Shown: positions 16,101 to 24,978 of the stretch, one piece after another | How the letters are laid out: the number at the start of each line of letters is the position of its first letter | How positions within the stretch are numbered: position 1 is the stretch's first letter | Origin: an uncultured Eubacteriales bacterium | GTDB lineage: Bacteria; Bacillota; Clostridia; Oscillospirales; CAG-272 | Assembly: GCA_934378145.1 (NCBI GenBank) | Contig: CAKXXW010000002.1 | Coordinates: 1 to 64,000, forward strand | DNA length: 64,000 nt | Direction: 5' to 3' | Translations under genes and position numbers: made by a program | The notes under the pieces: generated by a model | Databases searched by the model: none | Told to the model about the DNA's origin: nothing | The model's input: the letters and a program-made list of their open reading frames with translations, nothing else

Positions 16101-17387
16101 TCAAAGTCCGAACGCGACCTCGATCTCGCGTATCTCTGCGTCGCTTATCGGGACTATCCTGCCGTTCATCGTTTCTATGTAGCATAGCGACTGCGCACCG
16201 AATTCAAGGACCTCAAGCCTGTCGTAGGCGTTGAGCGGGTCGGTACCGGCGACGATGATGAGATCGTTTTCAATAAAGATTATGGGAGTCTTCATGCTGA
16301 TCGCCGAAACGATGCTTTCGGGAGAATTCTCGATCGTGCCGTATGGGAACCTTGCGACATTGCGCAGGCATATATAGCCCTCGGGGATCAGGTGCGAATT
16401 GAACTCCGCTCCCGTCACGGCAAAGCCCATGGCATACGGGCATCTCGAAAGCGCAAGGCTTTTTATATCTCCGTGAGCGGCGAAGATCTTTGCGGCAAGC
16501 TCCGCGTAGCGCGAGGGCTTCTTTCCCGCCTCGCACTGCCCGTCCTTTACTCTCACGAGCATATCAGGGGTCAGCATCCCGCGGTCTTCCCCGTCGGGCG
16601 TGATTATGAACGAACCATCCTTCTCCTTAGCCGCATATACGCCGGTCGCCGCGGTGAATAGCGTGTTTTTGTAGCACCTCTTGATCATTGAGATTATCGA
16701 ATCGCGCAGCTCTGCATCTCCCTCGGGAGCTTCTTCCGCAAGTGTATCGGGAAGCAGAGTCAGTCTTGCCTTAAGCTCAAGCTCCGCGGCACCGAGGACT
16801 CTCGCGTCACGCTTGAGCATCGCGGCGGCAACACCGGTGCGTGCCGCAAAGTCGAGCGCTTCAAACATCATATAAGCCTTCTCAAGGCTGTCGGCGCCAA
16901 GCACGACCCCGTGATTTTCAAGCAGAACGGTATCGCAGCCATTTGCAAATTCGGTTGATATGTATTCACCGAGACGGCTGCTGCCCGGGAGCGCGTACTT
17001 TGCTATCGCGATCTTTCCGCAAAGCTCGGATACGCCGGGCATCATATTAAGCTCGGGGAGCTTTCTCTCAAGGCTGTATGCAACGAGCGCCGCCGGATGT
17101 GCGTGAAGCACCGCGTGAAGATCGGGGCGCGACCTGAGTATCGCCCTGTGGAATGGGTATTCGGTCGAGGGTCTGTGCTTTCCGATGATCTCTCCCTCGG
17201 GCGTGACCTTCATTATATCTTCGGCGGTGAGGTGAGCCTTGTCGATCCCTGACGGAGAGATCCAGAGGTTCCCCTCTTCGTCCATTATCGAGAGATTCCC
17301 TCCCGAGGTCGTAGTCAGTCTGTTGTCATAAAGCCTTGTCATTGTCCGTGCGATATTTTCCGCCGGACGGAGTCCCGTAGTTTTCAT
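16101..17387 (-). CDS. tandem class II aldolase/adducin-domain protein
   Basis: Two aldolase-II (fuculose-aldolase/adducin) domains in 428 residues. The first (about 1-205) is complete: catalytic Glu76 in STEYPFH, zinc ligands His95 and His97 in LHAHPAAL, His159 in ENHGVV. It should cleave a short sugar phosphate to dihydroxyacetone phosphate and an aldehyde. The second (about 225-428) aligns by pattern, but the HxH position reads SRCPYAM and the ENHG position reads ENDL, so it cannot bind zinc the same way and is probably structural or regulatory. It is cotranscribed with the araC regulator 19 bases upstream. The exact sugar is not known. Confidence 0.83.
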   Translation of the reverse strand: MKTTGLRPAENIARTMTRLYDNRLTTTSGGNLSIMDEEGNLWISPSGIDKAHLTAEDIMKVTPEGEIIGKHRPSTEYPFHRAILRSRPDLHAVLHAHPAALVAYSLERKLPELNMMPGVSELCGKIAIAKYALPGSSRLGEYISTEFANGCDTVLLENHGVVLGADSLEKAYMMFEALDFAARTGVAAAMLKRDARVLGAAELELKARLTLLPDTLAEEAPEGDAELRDSIISMIKRCYKNTLFTAATGVYAAKEKDGSFIITPDGEDRGMLTPDMLVRVKDGQCEAGKKPSRYAELAAKIFAAHGDIKSLALSRCPYAMGFAVTGAEFNSHLIPEGYICLRNVARFPYGTIENSPESIVSAISMKTPIIFIENDLIIVAGTDPLNAYDRLEVLEFGAQSLCYIETMNGRIVPISDAEIREIEVAFGL

Positions 17388-17406
17388 TTTTTATTACCTT
17401 TCAATT

Positions 17407-18309
17407 TCAGCTTTCAAGCGTTTTTTTCACATACTGCTTCGGGGTGCAGAACATATACCTTCTGAAAAGCTCGGCAAAGTAGCTCGAGCCGGAGAAGCCG
17501 CACCTGTCGGATATCTCGGTGACCGTCAGCTTTCCGGACAGAAGAAGCGGAAGGGATTTCCTTATCCTCACCCTATTGACATATTCGGTCGGGGTCTGCC
17601 TCATAATGCTCTTGAAGCAGCGGCAGAATTCCGAATGGCTGAGATCGCACACACCTGCAAGATCGTCAAGCCCGATGTCCTCGGTATAATGAGCCTCGAC
17701 AAAATCTATAACGCTCTTTATCCGCATTATCTGCTTGACGGTATGGGTACCGGTCACATTGGAGATCTCGCGCTCCGCCGCGGGAAGCATAAGCCCCATA
17801 GCCTCGTAGAGGCGTGACACTATCGTTATTTCGTAATGCGGCGGCTTTTCGTGGACGAGGTCCCTTATCTCACGGAAGATCTCAAGTATCCGTCGGCTGT
17901 CGTCCCCGTCCTTTTCGTCGAAAACAAGGCAGGACAGCGCCGGGGAGTTGAACACCGGAGAAAGATACTTTTTCCACACACGGTTATTGTTCGCGCCGAA
18001 AAGGAAATTCGGCTCGAAGTTCACCGGAATGTAGATGCACTCATCGCGCAGATTCCACGCGGAGTGTAGCATATTCGAATTGACGAATATCCCCTGCCCA
18101 GCCGAAAGGTTGAAGATCCTGTCGTTGACCTGATACTCCATACTTCCGCTGACGATGACGGTGAATTCGGGTTCGCTGTGCCAATGATAGGCAAACCTTC
18201 TGTCCTCGTAGCGTGAGATCCTCACGCAGCCCGCCGAAACGGGAAAGTCGGCGGGGCCGTGAGGCTTCAGCTCAAATCCGCGGTCATCGGTCCTGAGTTG
18301 GTTGCTCAT
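17407..18309 (-). CDS. AraC family transcriptional regulator
   Basis: The 300-residue regulator has an N-terminal cupin sensor (about 20-150, with YHWHSEPEFTVIVSG and LSAGQGIFVNSNMLHSAW) and a C-terminal pair of helix-turn-helix motifs (about 200-300, with IGLDDLAGVCDLSHSEFCR and LTVTEISDRCGFSGSSYFA). AAGGAGGGGAACTT precedes the ATG. It is divergent from the GH4 gene and heads a two-gene unit with the aldolase, so it most likely controls both sides in response to a sugar. Confidence 0.9.
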   Translation of the reverse strand: MSNQLRTDDRGFELKPHGPADFPVSAGCVRISRYEDRRFAYHWHSEPEFTVIVSGSMEYQVNDRIFNLSAGQGIFVNSNMLHSAWNLRDECIYIPVNFEPNFLFGANNNRVWKKYLSPVFNSPALSCLVFDEKDGDDSRRILEIFREIRDLVHEKPPHYEITIVSRLYEAMGLMLPAAEREISNVTGTHTVKQIMRIKSVIDFVEAHYTEDIGLDDLAGVCDLSHSEFCRCFKSIMRQTPTEYVNRVRIRKSLPLLLSGKLTVTEISDRCGFSGSSYFAELFRRYMFCTPKQYVKKTLES

Positions 18310-18369
18310 AAGTTCCCCTCCTTTTCCGGCAAATGCTCAAATTTGTTATAAAAACAGTCAAGCGTGTTA

Positions 18370-18410
18370 TTGCAATTTCCGCGTGACGGTATTATACTTA
18401 TAATAGTATA
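18370..18410 (+). promoter_or_regulatory. GH4 promoter with overlapping inverted repeat
   Basis: TTGCAA (18370-18375) and TATACT (18393-18398) are 17 bases apart. TATACT (18393-18398) and AGTATA (18405-18410) form a 6-base inverted repeat with a 6-base spacer over the -10 region, a plausible operator. The self-complementary TTGCAA could also serve as -35 for a minus-strand promoter of araC (TATAAC at 18350-18345), but with a 19-base spacer. Confidence 0.6.
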
Positions 18411-18485
18411 AAGCACAACCGCCGAAATTTCAAGTAGACAGGCAAAATTTTACTGAAAATTCTTTAAGATGAAAGGAAAAATGCT

Positions 18486-19805
18486 ATGGGAAAAATGACC
18501 TTTATGGGTGCCGGAAGTGCCGTATTCGCAAGAAATGTCATGGGAGACATGATGCTCTGCGACTCTCTGCGCGATTTCGAACTTGCACTCTACGACATTG
18601 ACGCAAACAGACTCGAGGACACCTACCGTATCATCAAGGCTTTCAATCACAACCTCAACGAGGACAGATGCACGATAACGAAATATGTCGGCGTCGAGAA
18701 CCGCAAGGATGCGCTCCGCGGTGCGGATTTTGTTGTAAACGCGATACAGGTCGGACTCTACGATCCCTGCACGATCACCGACTTTGAGGTACCGAAAAAG
18801 CACGGTCTTCGCCAGACGATAGCCGACACGCTCGGTATCGGAGGCATCTTCCGCGCGCTCCGCACGATACCGGTGCTTGACGACTTCGCCGAGGATATGA
18901 TGCAGGTATGCCCGAACGCCCTCTTCCTCAACTACACGAACCCGATGGCGATGCTCTCCGGATATATGCAGAGATACACCGATGTGCGCACGGTCGGACT
19001 CTGCCACAGCGTCCAGGTATGCACAAAGACTCTCTTCAAGGAACTCGGAATGGAGCCGAAGCAGCCCGTAAAGGAAAAGATCGCCGGCATCAACCATATG
19101 GCGTTCCTCATCGAATGTCTTGACGCCGACGGCAATGACCTCTACCCCGAGATCCGTCGCCGCGCAAACGAGATACTTGAGAATCCGCCCGAGGATTTCA
19201 AGGACCTTGTACGCCTTGAATACATCCGCCGTTTCGGATACTATGTGACCGAATCGAGCGAGCATAACGCCGAATACAACCCCTATTTCATAAAGAACGC
19301 TCACCCCGAGCTTATCGAACGCTACCGCATCCCGCTCGACGAATATCCGCGCCGCTGCCTCAAGCACGAGGAAAAGTGGAAGGAGCTTCGTGCAACGCTT
19401 GAAGCTGACTTCACACATAAGCGCTCGAAGGAATACGCCTCGAGAATTATGGAGGCCGTCGTCACGAACAAGCCCTACCTCATCGGCGGAAATGTTCTCA
19501 ACACCGGACTTATCACGAACCTGCCGCAGAATGCCTGCGTCGAAGTTCCCTGCGTCGTCAACAACCGCGGGATACTTCCCACCTATGTCGGTGAGCTTCC
19601 CGAGATCTGCGCCGCGATGAACAGGACGAACATAAATGTTCAGCTCCTCACGATCGAAGCCGCGCATACTCATAAGAAGGAAGCGATCTATCAGGCAGCG
19701 ATGCTCGACCCGCACACCGGCTCGGAGCTTACGATAGACGAGATAGTTTCTCTCTGCGACGACCTCATCGCCGCTCACGGAAGCTGGCTCCCCGAGTTCC
19801 ACTGA
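18486..19805 (+). CDS. alpha-galactosidase, glycoside hydrolase family 4
   Basis: GH4 enzymes use NAD+, Mn2+ and a redox/elimination mechanism rather than two acids. The 439 residues begin with an NAD-binding stretch (FMGAGSAVFARNVMGD), then IADTLGIGGIFRALRT, NYTNPMAM, the metal Cys in GLCHSVQ, and GINHMAF with the metal His. GLCHSVQ and GIGGIFRALR are characteristic of MelA-type alpha-galactosidases rather than 6-phospho-glucosidases. The start follows AAAGGAAAAATGCT. Cytoplasmic; no signal peptide. No sugar transporter adjoins, so uptake must be encoded elsewhere. Confidence 0.88.
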   Translation: MGKMTFMGAGSAVFARNVMGDMMLCDSLRDFELALYDIDANRLEDTYRIIKAFNHNLNEDRCTITKYVGVENRKDALRGADFVVNAIQVGLYDPCTITDFEVPKKHGLRQTIADTLGIGGIFRALRTIPVLDDFAEDMMQVCPNALFLNYTNPMAMLSGYMQRYTDVRTVGLCHSVQVCTKTLFKELGMEPKQPVKEKIAGINHMAFLIECLDADGNDLYPEIRRRANEILENPPEDFKDLVRLEYIRRFGYYVTESSEHNAEYNPYFIKNAHPELIERYRIPLDEYPRRCLKHEEKWKELRATLEADFTHKRSKEYASRIMEAVVTNKPYLIGGNVLNTGLITNLPQNACVEVPCVVNNRGILPTYVGELPEICAAMNRTNINVQLLTIEAAHTHKKEAIYQAAMLDPHTGSELTIDEIVSLCDDLIAAHGSWLPEFH

Positions 19806-19811
19806 GCTTAT

Positions 19812-19860
19812 AAAAAAGCCACGGCAGGCTGACATTTGTCAGCCTGCCGTGGCTTTTTTT
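19812..19860. terminator. bidirectional terminator between GH4 and yebC
   Basis: Perfect 16-base arms (19818-19833 and 19838-19853, GCCACGGCAGGCTGAC and complement) on a 4-base loop, with six A residues before and seven T residues after. It serves the convergent genes on both sides. Confidence 0.9.
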
Positions 19861-19871
19861 ATCTGTTTTTA

Positions 19872-20603
19872 TCAGTCGCAGTTCTTCCAGTTATGATAAA
19901 CATTCTGGACATCGTCGTTGTCCTCAAGGGCATCGAGAAGCAGTCCCATGTGGCGGACAGCCTCCTCGTCCTCAAGGGTGACATATGTTGAAGGAACCAT
20001 ATCGGGATCCGCAGAATCCACGGTGTAGCCGAGCTTTACAAGAGAGTCGCGGACATCGTAAAGATCCGCCGTTTCGGTGTATATCTCATAGATATCGCCG
20101 TCGCGCACGAAGTCCTCGGCTCCGCACTCCATGGCATCCTCCATCAGCTTATCCTCGTCAAGCTCCTCATCCTCGTCGCTGATGATGATAAGTCCCTTCT
20201 CGGTGAACATAAAGCTGACGCAACCGGTGGTACCCATATTTCCGCCGAATTTATCGAAATAGTGACGCACATCGCCCGCCGTGCGGTTACGGTTATCGGT
20301 GGCAGCCTTGACTATGACGGCGACTCCGCCGGGACCGTAGCCCTCGTAGGTGATCTCCTCGTAGTTCGCGCTGTCGTTTCCGAGCGCCTTCTTTATCGTG
20401 CGGTCGATGTTATCGTTCGGAACATTGTTTGCCTTTGCCTTGAGGATAAGCTCACGCAGCTTCGAGTTGCTGTTCGGGTCGCCGCCGCCGGCCTTGACCG
20501 CGATTATGATCTCTTTGCTGATCTTCGTGAAGACGGACGCTCTCTGCGCGTCGGTCTTACCCTTCTTGTGCATAATGTTCTTCCATTTGCTGTGTCCTGA
20601 CAT
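19872..20603 (-). CDS. yebC: YebC/PmpR family protein
   Basis: The 243-residue protein starts MSGHSKWKNIMHKKGKTDA and contains YEGYGPGGVAVIVKAATDN and FGGNMGTTGCVSFMF, the family signatures. Members have been described both as DNA-binding regulators and as ribosome-associated factors helping translation through proline stretches; the sequence does not decide between these. GAGGT lies nine bases before the ATG. Last gene of the nusB-led minus-strand unit, ending at the bidirectional terminator. Confidence 0.93.
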   Translation of the reverse strand: MSGHSKWKNIMHKKGKTDAQRASVFTKISKEIIIAVKAGGGDPNSNSKLRELILKAKANNVPNDNIDRTIKKALGNDSANYEEITYEGYGPGGVAVIVKAATDNRNRTAGDVRHYFDKFGGNMGTTGCVSFMFTEKGLIIISDEDEELDEDKLMEDAMECGAEDFVRDGDIYEIYTETADLYDVRDSLVKLGYTVDSADPDMVPSTYVTLEDEEAVRHMGLLLDALEDNDDVQNVYHNWKNCD

Positions 20604-20634
20604 ATCTCTGTACCTCTATAAAAATTATTATTTA

Positions 20635-22347
20635 TTATATTTTCTCGGGTTTCTTCAGGCAGATCAGTCCGAAGGCGTTTCCGAGGACCGTCTTCGTTGC
20701 CTGCGTGAGCTTTATCCTTGAAGCTCTCACCGCGGGGTCTTCCGCCGAAAGTATCTGGCAGTCGTGATAGAATCTGTTGAAATCAGCAGCCACATCAAGG
20801 ATATACCTTGTCATCATCGAAGGCTCGTAAGCGGCAAGCGCCTCCTTGACCTTTTCCGGGAAGCGCGAAAGCGTCTTCACAAGCGCCGATTCGGTCGGAT
20901 CCGTGATAGTGAGCGGCGAGACACCGCCTGTCTCTCCCGCCTTCGAGAGTATCGAACAGCACCTTGCGTAGGTGTACTGTACATAGGGACCCGTATTCCC
21001 GTTGAAATCAAGCGCCGATTCAAGGTCAAAGCTGATGTCCTTTATCCTGCTGTTCGAGAGATAATTAAAGACTATCGCTCCGACGCCGACCTCTTCGGCG
21101 ACCTCGTCCTTGTTCGGAAGATCGGGGTTCTTCTCTTCTATGACTCCGCGGACCTTCTCTATCGACATATTCATAAGCTGCTTGAGCCACACGACATTGC
21201 CCGAGCGCGTGCCGAGCTTCTCGCCGTTGAGCGACATGGTGCCGTAGGGGACATGGACGAGCCTGTCGTACCAATCATAACCCATAAGCTCGACGACCTT
21301 GAACCACTGTGCAAAGTGAAGCGACTGTCCCGCAGAGGTCACATATATGCACTTATCGAAATTGAATGTATCATGACGGTAAACGGCGGCGGCAATATCG
21401 CGCGCGGGATAGAGAGTCGAGCCGTCGCGCTTTAAGATAAGGCAGGGCGGCATACCGTATTCCGAGAGATCGACTATCGAGGCTCCGTCGTCGATCTTCA
21501 GAAGCCCCTTCTCCCGCATAAGCTCGACCTGCGCCGGCATCTTGTCGGTATAGAAGCTCTCGCCCGTGTAATAATCGAAAGCTATATCAAGCTGCTTGTA
21601 GGTCTTCTTGTATTCCTCTATGCTTATCGAGATGAACCATTTCCAGAGTCTTGTGTTCTCCTCATCGCCGTGTTCGAGCTTTGTGAATTCGGCTCTCGCC
21701 TCGTCAAAGAGCGAGGGATCGTTTTCCGCCTCCTCATGGAAACGGACATAAAGCGCGACAAGACCGTCGACACCGTTCTTCTCTATATCCTCAGGTGTTC
21801 CCCATTTCTTGTAAGCCACAAGCTGCTTTCCGAATGAGGTCCCCCAGTCGCCGAGGTGGTTTATACCTATGCACTTATAGCCCGAAAACTCGAAGAGCTT
21901 TCTCAGCGAATGACCTATGACCGTCGTTCCGAGGTGTCCGAGGTGGAAAGGCTTCGCGATATTCGGCGAGGAATAGTCAAGCACGACCGTCTTCCCCTCT
22001 CCGTCGGAATTCTTTCCGTAGTCGTCTCCCTCAGCAAGTATCTCGGAGACGACCTCACGGCAAAGGTAAGCATCCGATATAAAAATATTAAGATAGCCGT
22101 TCACCGCGACCGCACGGTCGACAGCTTCGCATTTCAGCTCGCCTGCAAGCGCTTCGGCGATCATGACGGGCGACTTTCTCAGCTCGCGGCTGAGTTTGAA
22201 GCACGGGAGCGCGATGTCTCCGAGCGAACGGTCGGGAGGGTATTCCATCATCTGCGCCACGGTGTCCGCCGTCAGCGTATTGTCAGCCTTGATTTTATCA
22301 ACAGCCTTTTTGATGTCTTCGGCTATCAGCTTTTTGATCTTCTGCAT
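20635..22347 (-). CDS. argS: arginyl-tRNA synthetase
   Basis: Class I synthetase charging tRNA-Arg; 570 residues from the chosen start MQKIKKLIAED, which follows AAGGAAG by nine bases and avoids overlap with ybaK. It has the N-terminal Arg-tRNA additional domain, the HIGH region SPNIAKPFHLGHL, a central SLNGEKLGTRSGN region in place of a canonical KMSKS, and the C-terminal DALR anticodon domain with NTGPYVQYTYARCCSI. Placed beside argR, but the intervening ybaK shares the transcript, so it may be under arginine control only indirectly. Confidence 0.96.
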   Translation of the reverse strand: MQKIKKLIAEDIKKAVDKIKADNTLTADTVAQMMEYPPDRSLGDIALPCFKLSRELRKSPVMIAEALAGELKCEAVDRAVAVNGYLNIFISDAYLCREVVSEILAEGDDYGKNSDGEGKTVVLDYSSPNIAKPFHLGHLGTTVIGHSLRKLFEFSGYKCIGINHLGDWGTSFGKQLVAYKKWGTPEDIEKNGVDGLVALYVRFHEEAENDPSLFDEARAEFTKLEHGDEENTRLWKWFISISIEEYKKTYKQLDIAFDYYTGESFYTDKMPAQVELMREKGLLKIDDGASIVDLSEYGMPPCLILKRDGSTLYPARDIAAAVYRHDTFNFDKCIYVTSAGQSLHFAQWFKVVELMGYDWYDRLVHVPYGTMSLNGEKLGTRSGNVVWLKQLMNMSIEKVRGVIEEKNPDLPNKDEVAEEVGVGAIVFNYLSNSRIKDISFDLESALDFNGNTGPYVQYTYARCCSILSKAGETGGVSPLTITDPTESALVKTLSRFPEKVKEALAAYEPSMMTRYILDVAADFNRFYHDCQILSAEDPAVRASRIKLTQATKTVLGNAFGLICLKKPEKI

Positions 22348-22361
22348 AGTAGGATCTTCCT

Positions 22362-22847
22362 TTATCTTTTTGTAGTAACGGCGCAAAGCTCCGCGCCGGT
22401 AAATTCAATGAGTTTTTTCGAGTTGACGAGAAGCTGCATCCCCTTCATCCCCGAGCTTACGGTTATCTTTTCGTGGTCAAGTGCCGAGCAGTCGATGAAG
22501 ACCGGGAAATTCTTCTTCATTCCTATCGGGGAGCAGGCGCCCCTCACATATCCGACCGTCGCAAGCAGCTCCGAGGTGTGGAGCATCTCAAGCCTCTTGT
22601 TCTTCGTTGCGGCAGCCGCAGCCTTGAGGTCTATCTCAAGGTCCGCGGGAATACAGAAAACGGTTATTCCCGTCCGGTCTCCCCGCGTGACGAGTGTCTT
22701 GAAGACCATAGCGGGGTCAAGCCCTATCTGCGAAGCTATATTGACGCCCGAAAGGTCGTTTTCATCCGGGACATATTCCTCTATTTCGTAAGGGATCTTC
22801 GCGGCGTCGAGCCGGCGCATGGCGTTTGTCTTTACTTTCCCGCTCAT
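22362..22847 (-). CDS. ybaK: YbaK/EbsC-type Cys-tRNA(Pro) deacylase
   Basis: A stand-alone editing domain that hydrolyses mischarged Cys-tRNA(Pro). The 161 residues show the fold's conserved stretches: IASQIGLDPAMVFKTLVTR, the segment around FCIPADLEIDLKAAA, and YVRGACSPIGMKKNFPVFID with the GxCSP loop. The ATG overlaps the argR stop (ATGA). recN usually follows argR in this cluster in relatives; here ybaK takes the place. Confidence 0.88.
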   Translation of the reverse strand: MSGKVKTNAMRRLDAAKIPYEIEEYVPDENDLSGVNIASQIGLDPAMVFKTLVTRGDRTGITVFCIPADLEIDLKAAAAATKNKRLEMLHTSELLATVGYVRGACSPIGMKKNFPVFIDCSALDHEKITVSSGMKGMQLLVNSKKLIEFTGAELCAVTTKR

Positions 22848-23302
22848 TTCTTGCCGACGACCATTTCTTTGACCTTTGACTCGACAGCCTCGGCGACCTT
22901 CTCGTCTACCGCCACGACAAGTATCGTGTCGTCACCGGCAACACAGCCGAGGATAGAAGGAATATCTATCCCGTCGATCCCCGCGGCGACCGCATTCGCA
23001 AGTCCCGGGTATGTCCTCAGCACGACGAGGTTCCCCGACCTGCTGACTCTCGTTATCGACTCGACGAGCGCGTCGTTGAGCTTTATGCTCGCGGCGCTGT
23101 CGTTCTTCGGAGGAAGCATATATTTGTATCCCCCATGCCCCGTCGCGATCTTCACGAGCTTGAGCTGTCTTATATCGCGCGAGATCGTCGCCTGAGTGAC
23201 CTCAAAGCCGCGCTCGCGAAGGCGGTCGATAAGCTCCGCCTGCGTATCCACTTCATAAGCCGAAACTATCTCGGCAAGTGCTTCCTGTCTTTTATTTTTC
23301 AT
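22844..23302 (-). CDS. argR: arginine repressor
   Basis: Hexameric arginine-sensing regulator of arginine synthesis and breakdown; 152 residues, normal length. The N-terminal winged helix contains TQAELIDRLRERGFEVTQ and ATISRDIRQLKLVK; the C-terminal oligomerisation domain has GIDIPSILGCVAGDDTILV with the arginine-binding GDD. GGAGAATTGCT precedes the ATG. No arginine synthesis genes are in the window except argS. Confidence 0.95.
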   Translation of the reverse strand: MKNKRQEALAEIVSAYEVDTQAELIDRLRERGFEVTQATISRDIRQLKLVKIATGHGGYKYMLPPKNDSAASIKLNDALVESITRVSRSGNLVVLRTYPGLANAVAAGIDGIDIPSILGCVAGDDTILVVAVDEKVAEAVESKVKEMVVGKK

Positions 23303-23321
23303 AGCAATTCTCCAAAAATCC

Positions 23322-24203
23322 TCAGAACCCCGAGTTCATTTTAATACGCAACCTGTCATAGAAGCCCCTGTTGTTGAGGCGGATCAGCTTCGCCTTCATC
23401 TCGGATTCGGTGACTCTCACCGTTTCGCCGAGGGCAAGCTCCTGATTCGACTTTCCGTCAAGAGTCAGAAAAAGCACTTTCTCACGGTTGCAGGTGTTCT
23501 TTATCTCTATCGCGGCATCCGCCGGAAAGATCATAGGTCTTGAAATGAGCGAATGAGGACAGACCGGCGTGACGCAAATGCACCTCAGCGACGGATCCAC
23601 TATCGCCCCTCCGGCAGACATCGAATATGCCGTCGAGCCGGTAGGCGTTGCGGCTATCACTCCGTCCGCCCTGTAATCGGCGATCACCGAGCCGCCTTCG
23701 GAGAGCCGCAGATCAACTATCCTTGCCACCGAGCCGTTCGATACCACAGCGTCATTGAGGGCAAAGGAAACGAACCTCACCTTCCCCGCCGTATCGAGTA
23801 TCTCGATCTTCAGCACCATCCGTTCGTCAAGGCGGTATCTTCCATCGACGACATCGGCAAGCCTGTCGATCTCGTTAAGCTCAAGCTCCGCCATATAGCC
23901 GAGCCGCCCGAGATTCACCCCGAGCATAGGCTTCTTTGCGGGCACCGCCCGGCGCGCAGCCTCAAGGATAGTGCCGTCGCCTCCGAGCAGAAGGATCACA
24001 TCGGCGGACTGATAGAGTTTGTCAAGCGATATATATTCGATAAAATCGCGCCGCTTACCGTCCGAATTCCGGTTTATCCGCTCACGGTTGAAAGTAGCCG
24101 TGCAGACCGAGGCACCGAGCGAATGAAGGCGGTCTATGACGCTTATCGCCGCTTTTGCCTTTTCTTTTATATTGTAGTTAGTTATAACCGCAAATTTTCT
24201 CAC
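23322..24203 (-). CDS. nadK: NAD kinase
   Basis: Phosphorylates NAD to NADP. The 293 residues have LLGGDGTILEAARR (catalytic GGDG), GVNLGRLGYMAEL and ATPTGSTAYSMSAGGAI. It starts with GTG, preceded by GAGGTGA which itself contains the tlyA stop codon, so the two are translationally coupled. The neighbourhood (tlyA before, argR after) is the standard Firmicutes order. Confidence 0.95.
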   Translation of the reverse strand: MRKFAVITNYNIKEKAKAAISVIDRLHSLGASVCTATFNRERINRNSDGKRRDFIEYISLDKLYQSADVILLLGGDGTILEAARRAVPAKKPMLGVNLGRLGYMAELELNEIDRLADVVDGRYRLDERMVLKIEILDTAGKVRFVSFALNDAVVSNGSVARIVDLRLSEGGSVIADYRADGVIAATPTGSTAYSMSAGGAIVDPSLRCICVTPVCPHSLISRPMIFPADAAIEIKNTCNREKVLFLTLDGKSNQELALGETVRVTESEMKAKLIRLNNRGFYDRLRIKMNSGF

Positions 24204-24207
24204 GGTC

Positions 24208-24978
24208 TCACCTCACGATCTTTTTCAGAGTTTCAAAATCCAAAGCCCTGCCGTTTTTCCTGAAGCAGGCAAGATATTCTGTATTTCCGTCGCCTCCGGT
24301 GATGGGAGACACGATAAGTCCCGTACATACAAGTCCGACACCCGATGCCGAATCGGTCACACGCATCACCGACGCGAGCCTTGCGCCTGCATCTCTGACG
24401 ATGCCGCCCTTTCCGACCGCGGCTCTGCCCGCCTCGAACTGCGGCTTTATAAGGCTCACAAAGTACCCGTCGGGCTTCATCACGGCAGGCACTGCGGGAA
24501 TTATCAGTGTCTGTGAGATGAAAGAGACATCCATAACGACTATATCCGCACCGCCCGGCAATATATCGGGCGAAAGCTCGCGGGCATTGTATTTTTCGAT
24601 GCTCCGCACCCGTCTGTCGGATGCAAGAGACGGGTCAAGCTGACCCTTTCCCGAATCGACGGCGGTAACAGATGCCGCCCCGCGTTTCAGAAGACAGTCG
24701 GTAAAACCTCCGGTCGAGGCTCCTATATCGAGCGCCGAAAAGCCCGTGACATCTATTCCGAAACTGTCGAGTGCCGCCTCGAGCTTAAGCCCCCCGCGGC
24801 TGACGAATTTTTCCGCGGCTGTAATGACCGCCTCGTGCGGGATCCCTTCGTCGATCTCTTCGGATGGCTTTGTAAGCGTCCTTCCGTCAAGTGTCACGCC
24901 GCCCGCCGAGATCAGCTTTTTCGCCGCCTCGCGGCTTTTTGCCCTGCCCGAGGTAAAAAGATAGAGATCGGCGCGCAT
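24208..24978 (-). CDS. tlyA: TlyA family rRNA 2'-O-methyltransferase
   Basis: The 256-residue protein has an N-terminal S4 RNA-binding domain (MRADLYLFTSGRAKSREAAK) and an FtsJ-like Rossmann methyltransferase domain with the SAM motif ALDIGASTGGFTDCLLKRGA and VMDVSFIS. The family methylates cytidines of rRNA and affects capreomycin susceptibility in mycobacteria; in Clostridia the target is inferred. The ATG at 24978 overlaps the ispA stop as ATGA; the longer frame would lie inside ispA. Confidence 0.93.
   Translation of the reverse strand: MRADLYLFTSGRAKSREAAKKLISAGGVTLDGRTLTKPSEEIDEGIPHEAVITAAEKFVSRGGLKLEAALDSFGIDVTGFSALDIGASTGGFTDCLLKRGAASVTAVDSGKGQLDPSLASDRRVRSIEKYNARELSPDILPGGADIVVMDVSFISQTLIIPAVPAVMKPDGYFVSLIKPQFEAGRAAVGKGGIVRDAGARLASVMRVTDSASGVGLVCTGLIVSPITGGDGNTEYLACFRKNGRALDFETLKKIVR

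Noticed and set aside
18450..19835. 461-codon minus-strand frame opposite the GH4 gene
   Set aside because: The plus-strand product has all GH4 motifs; this frame runs through the terminator and has no start signal.
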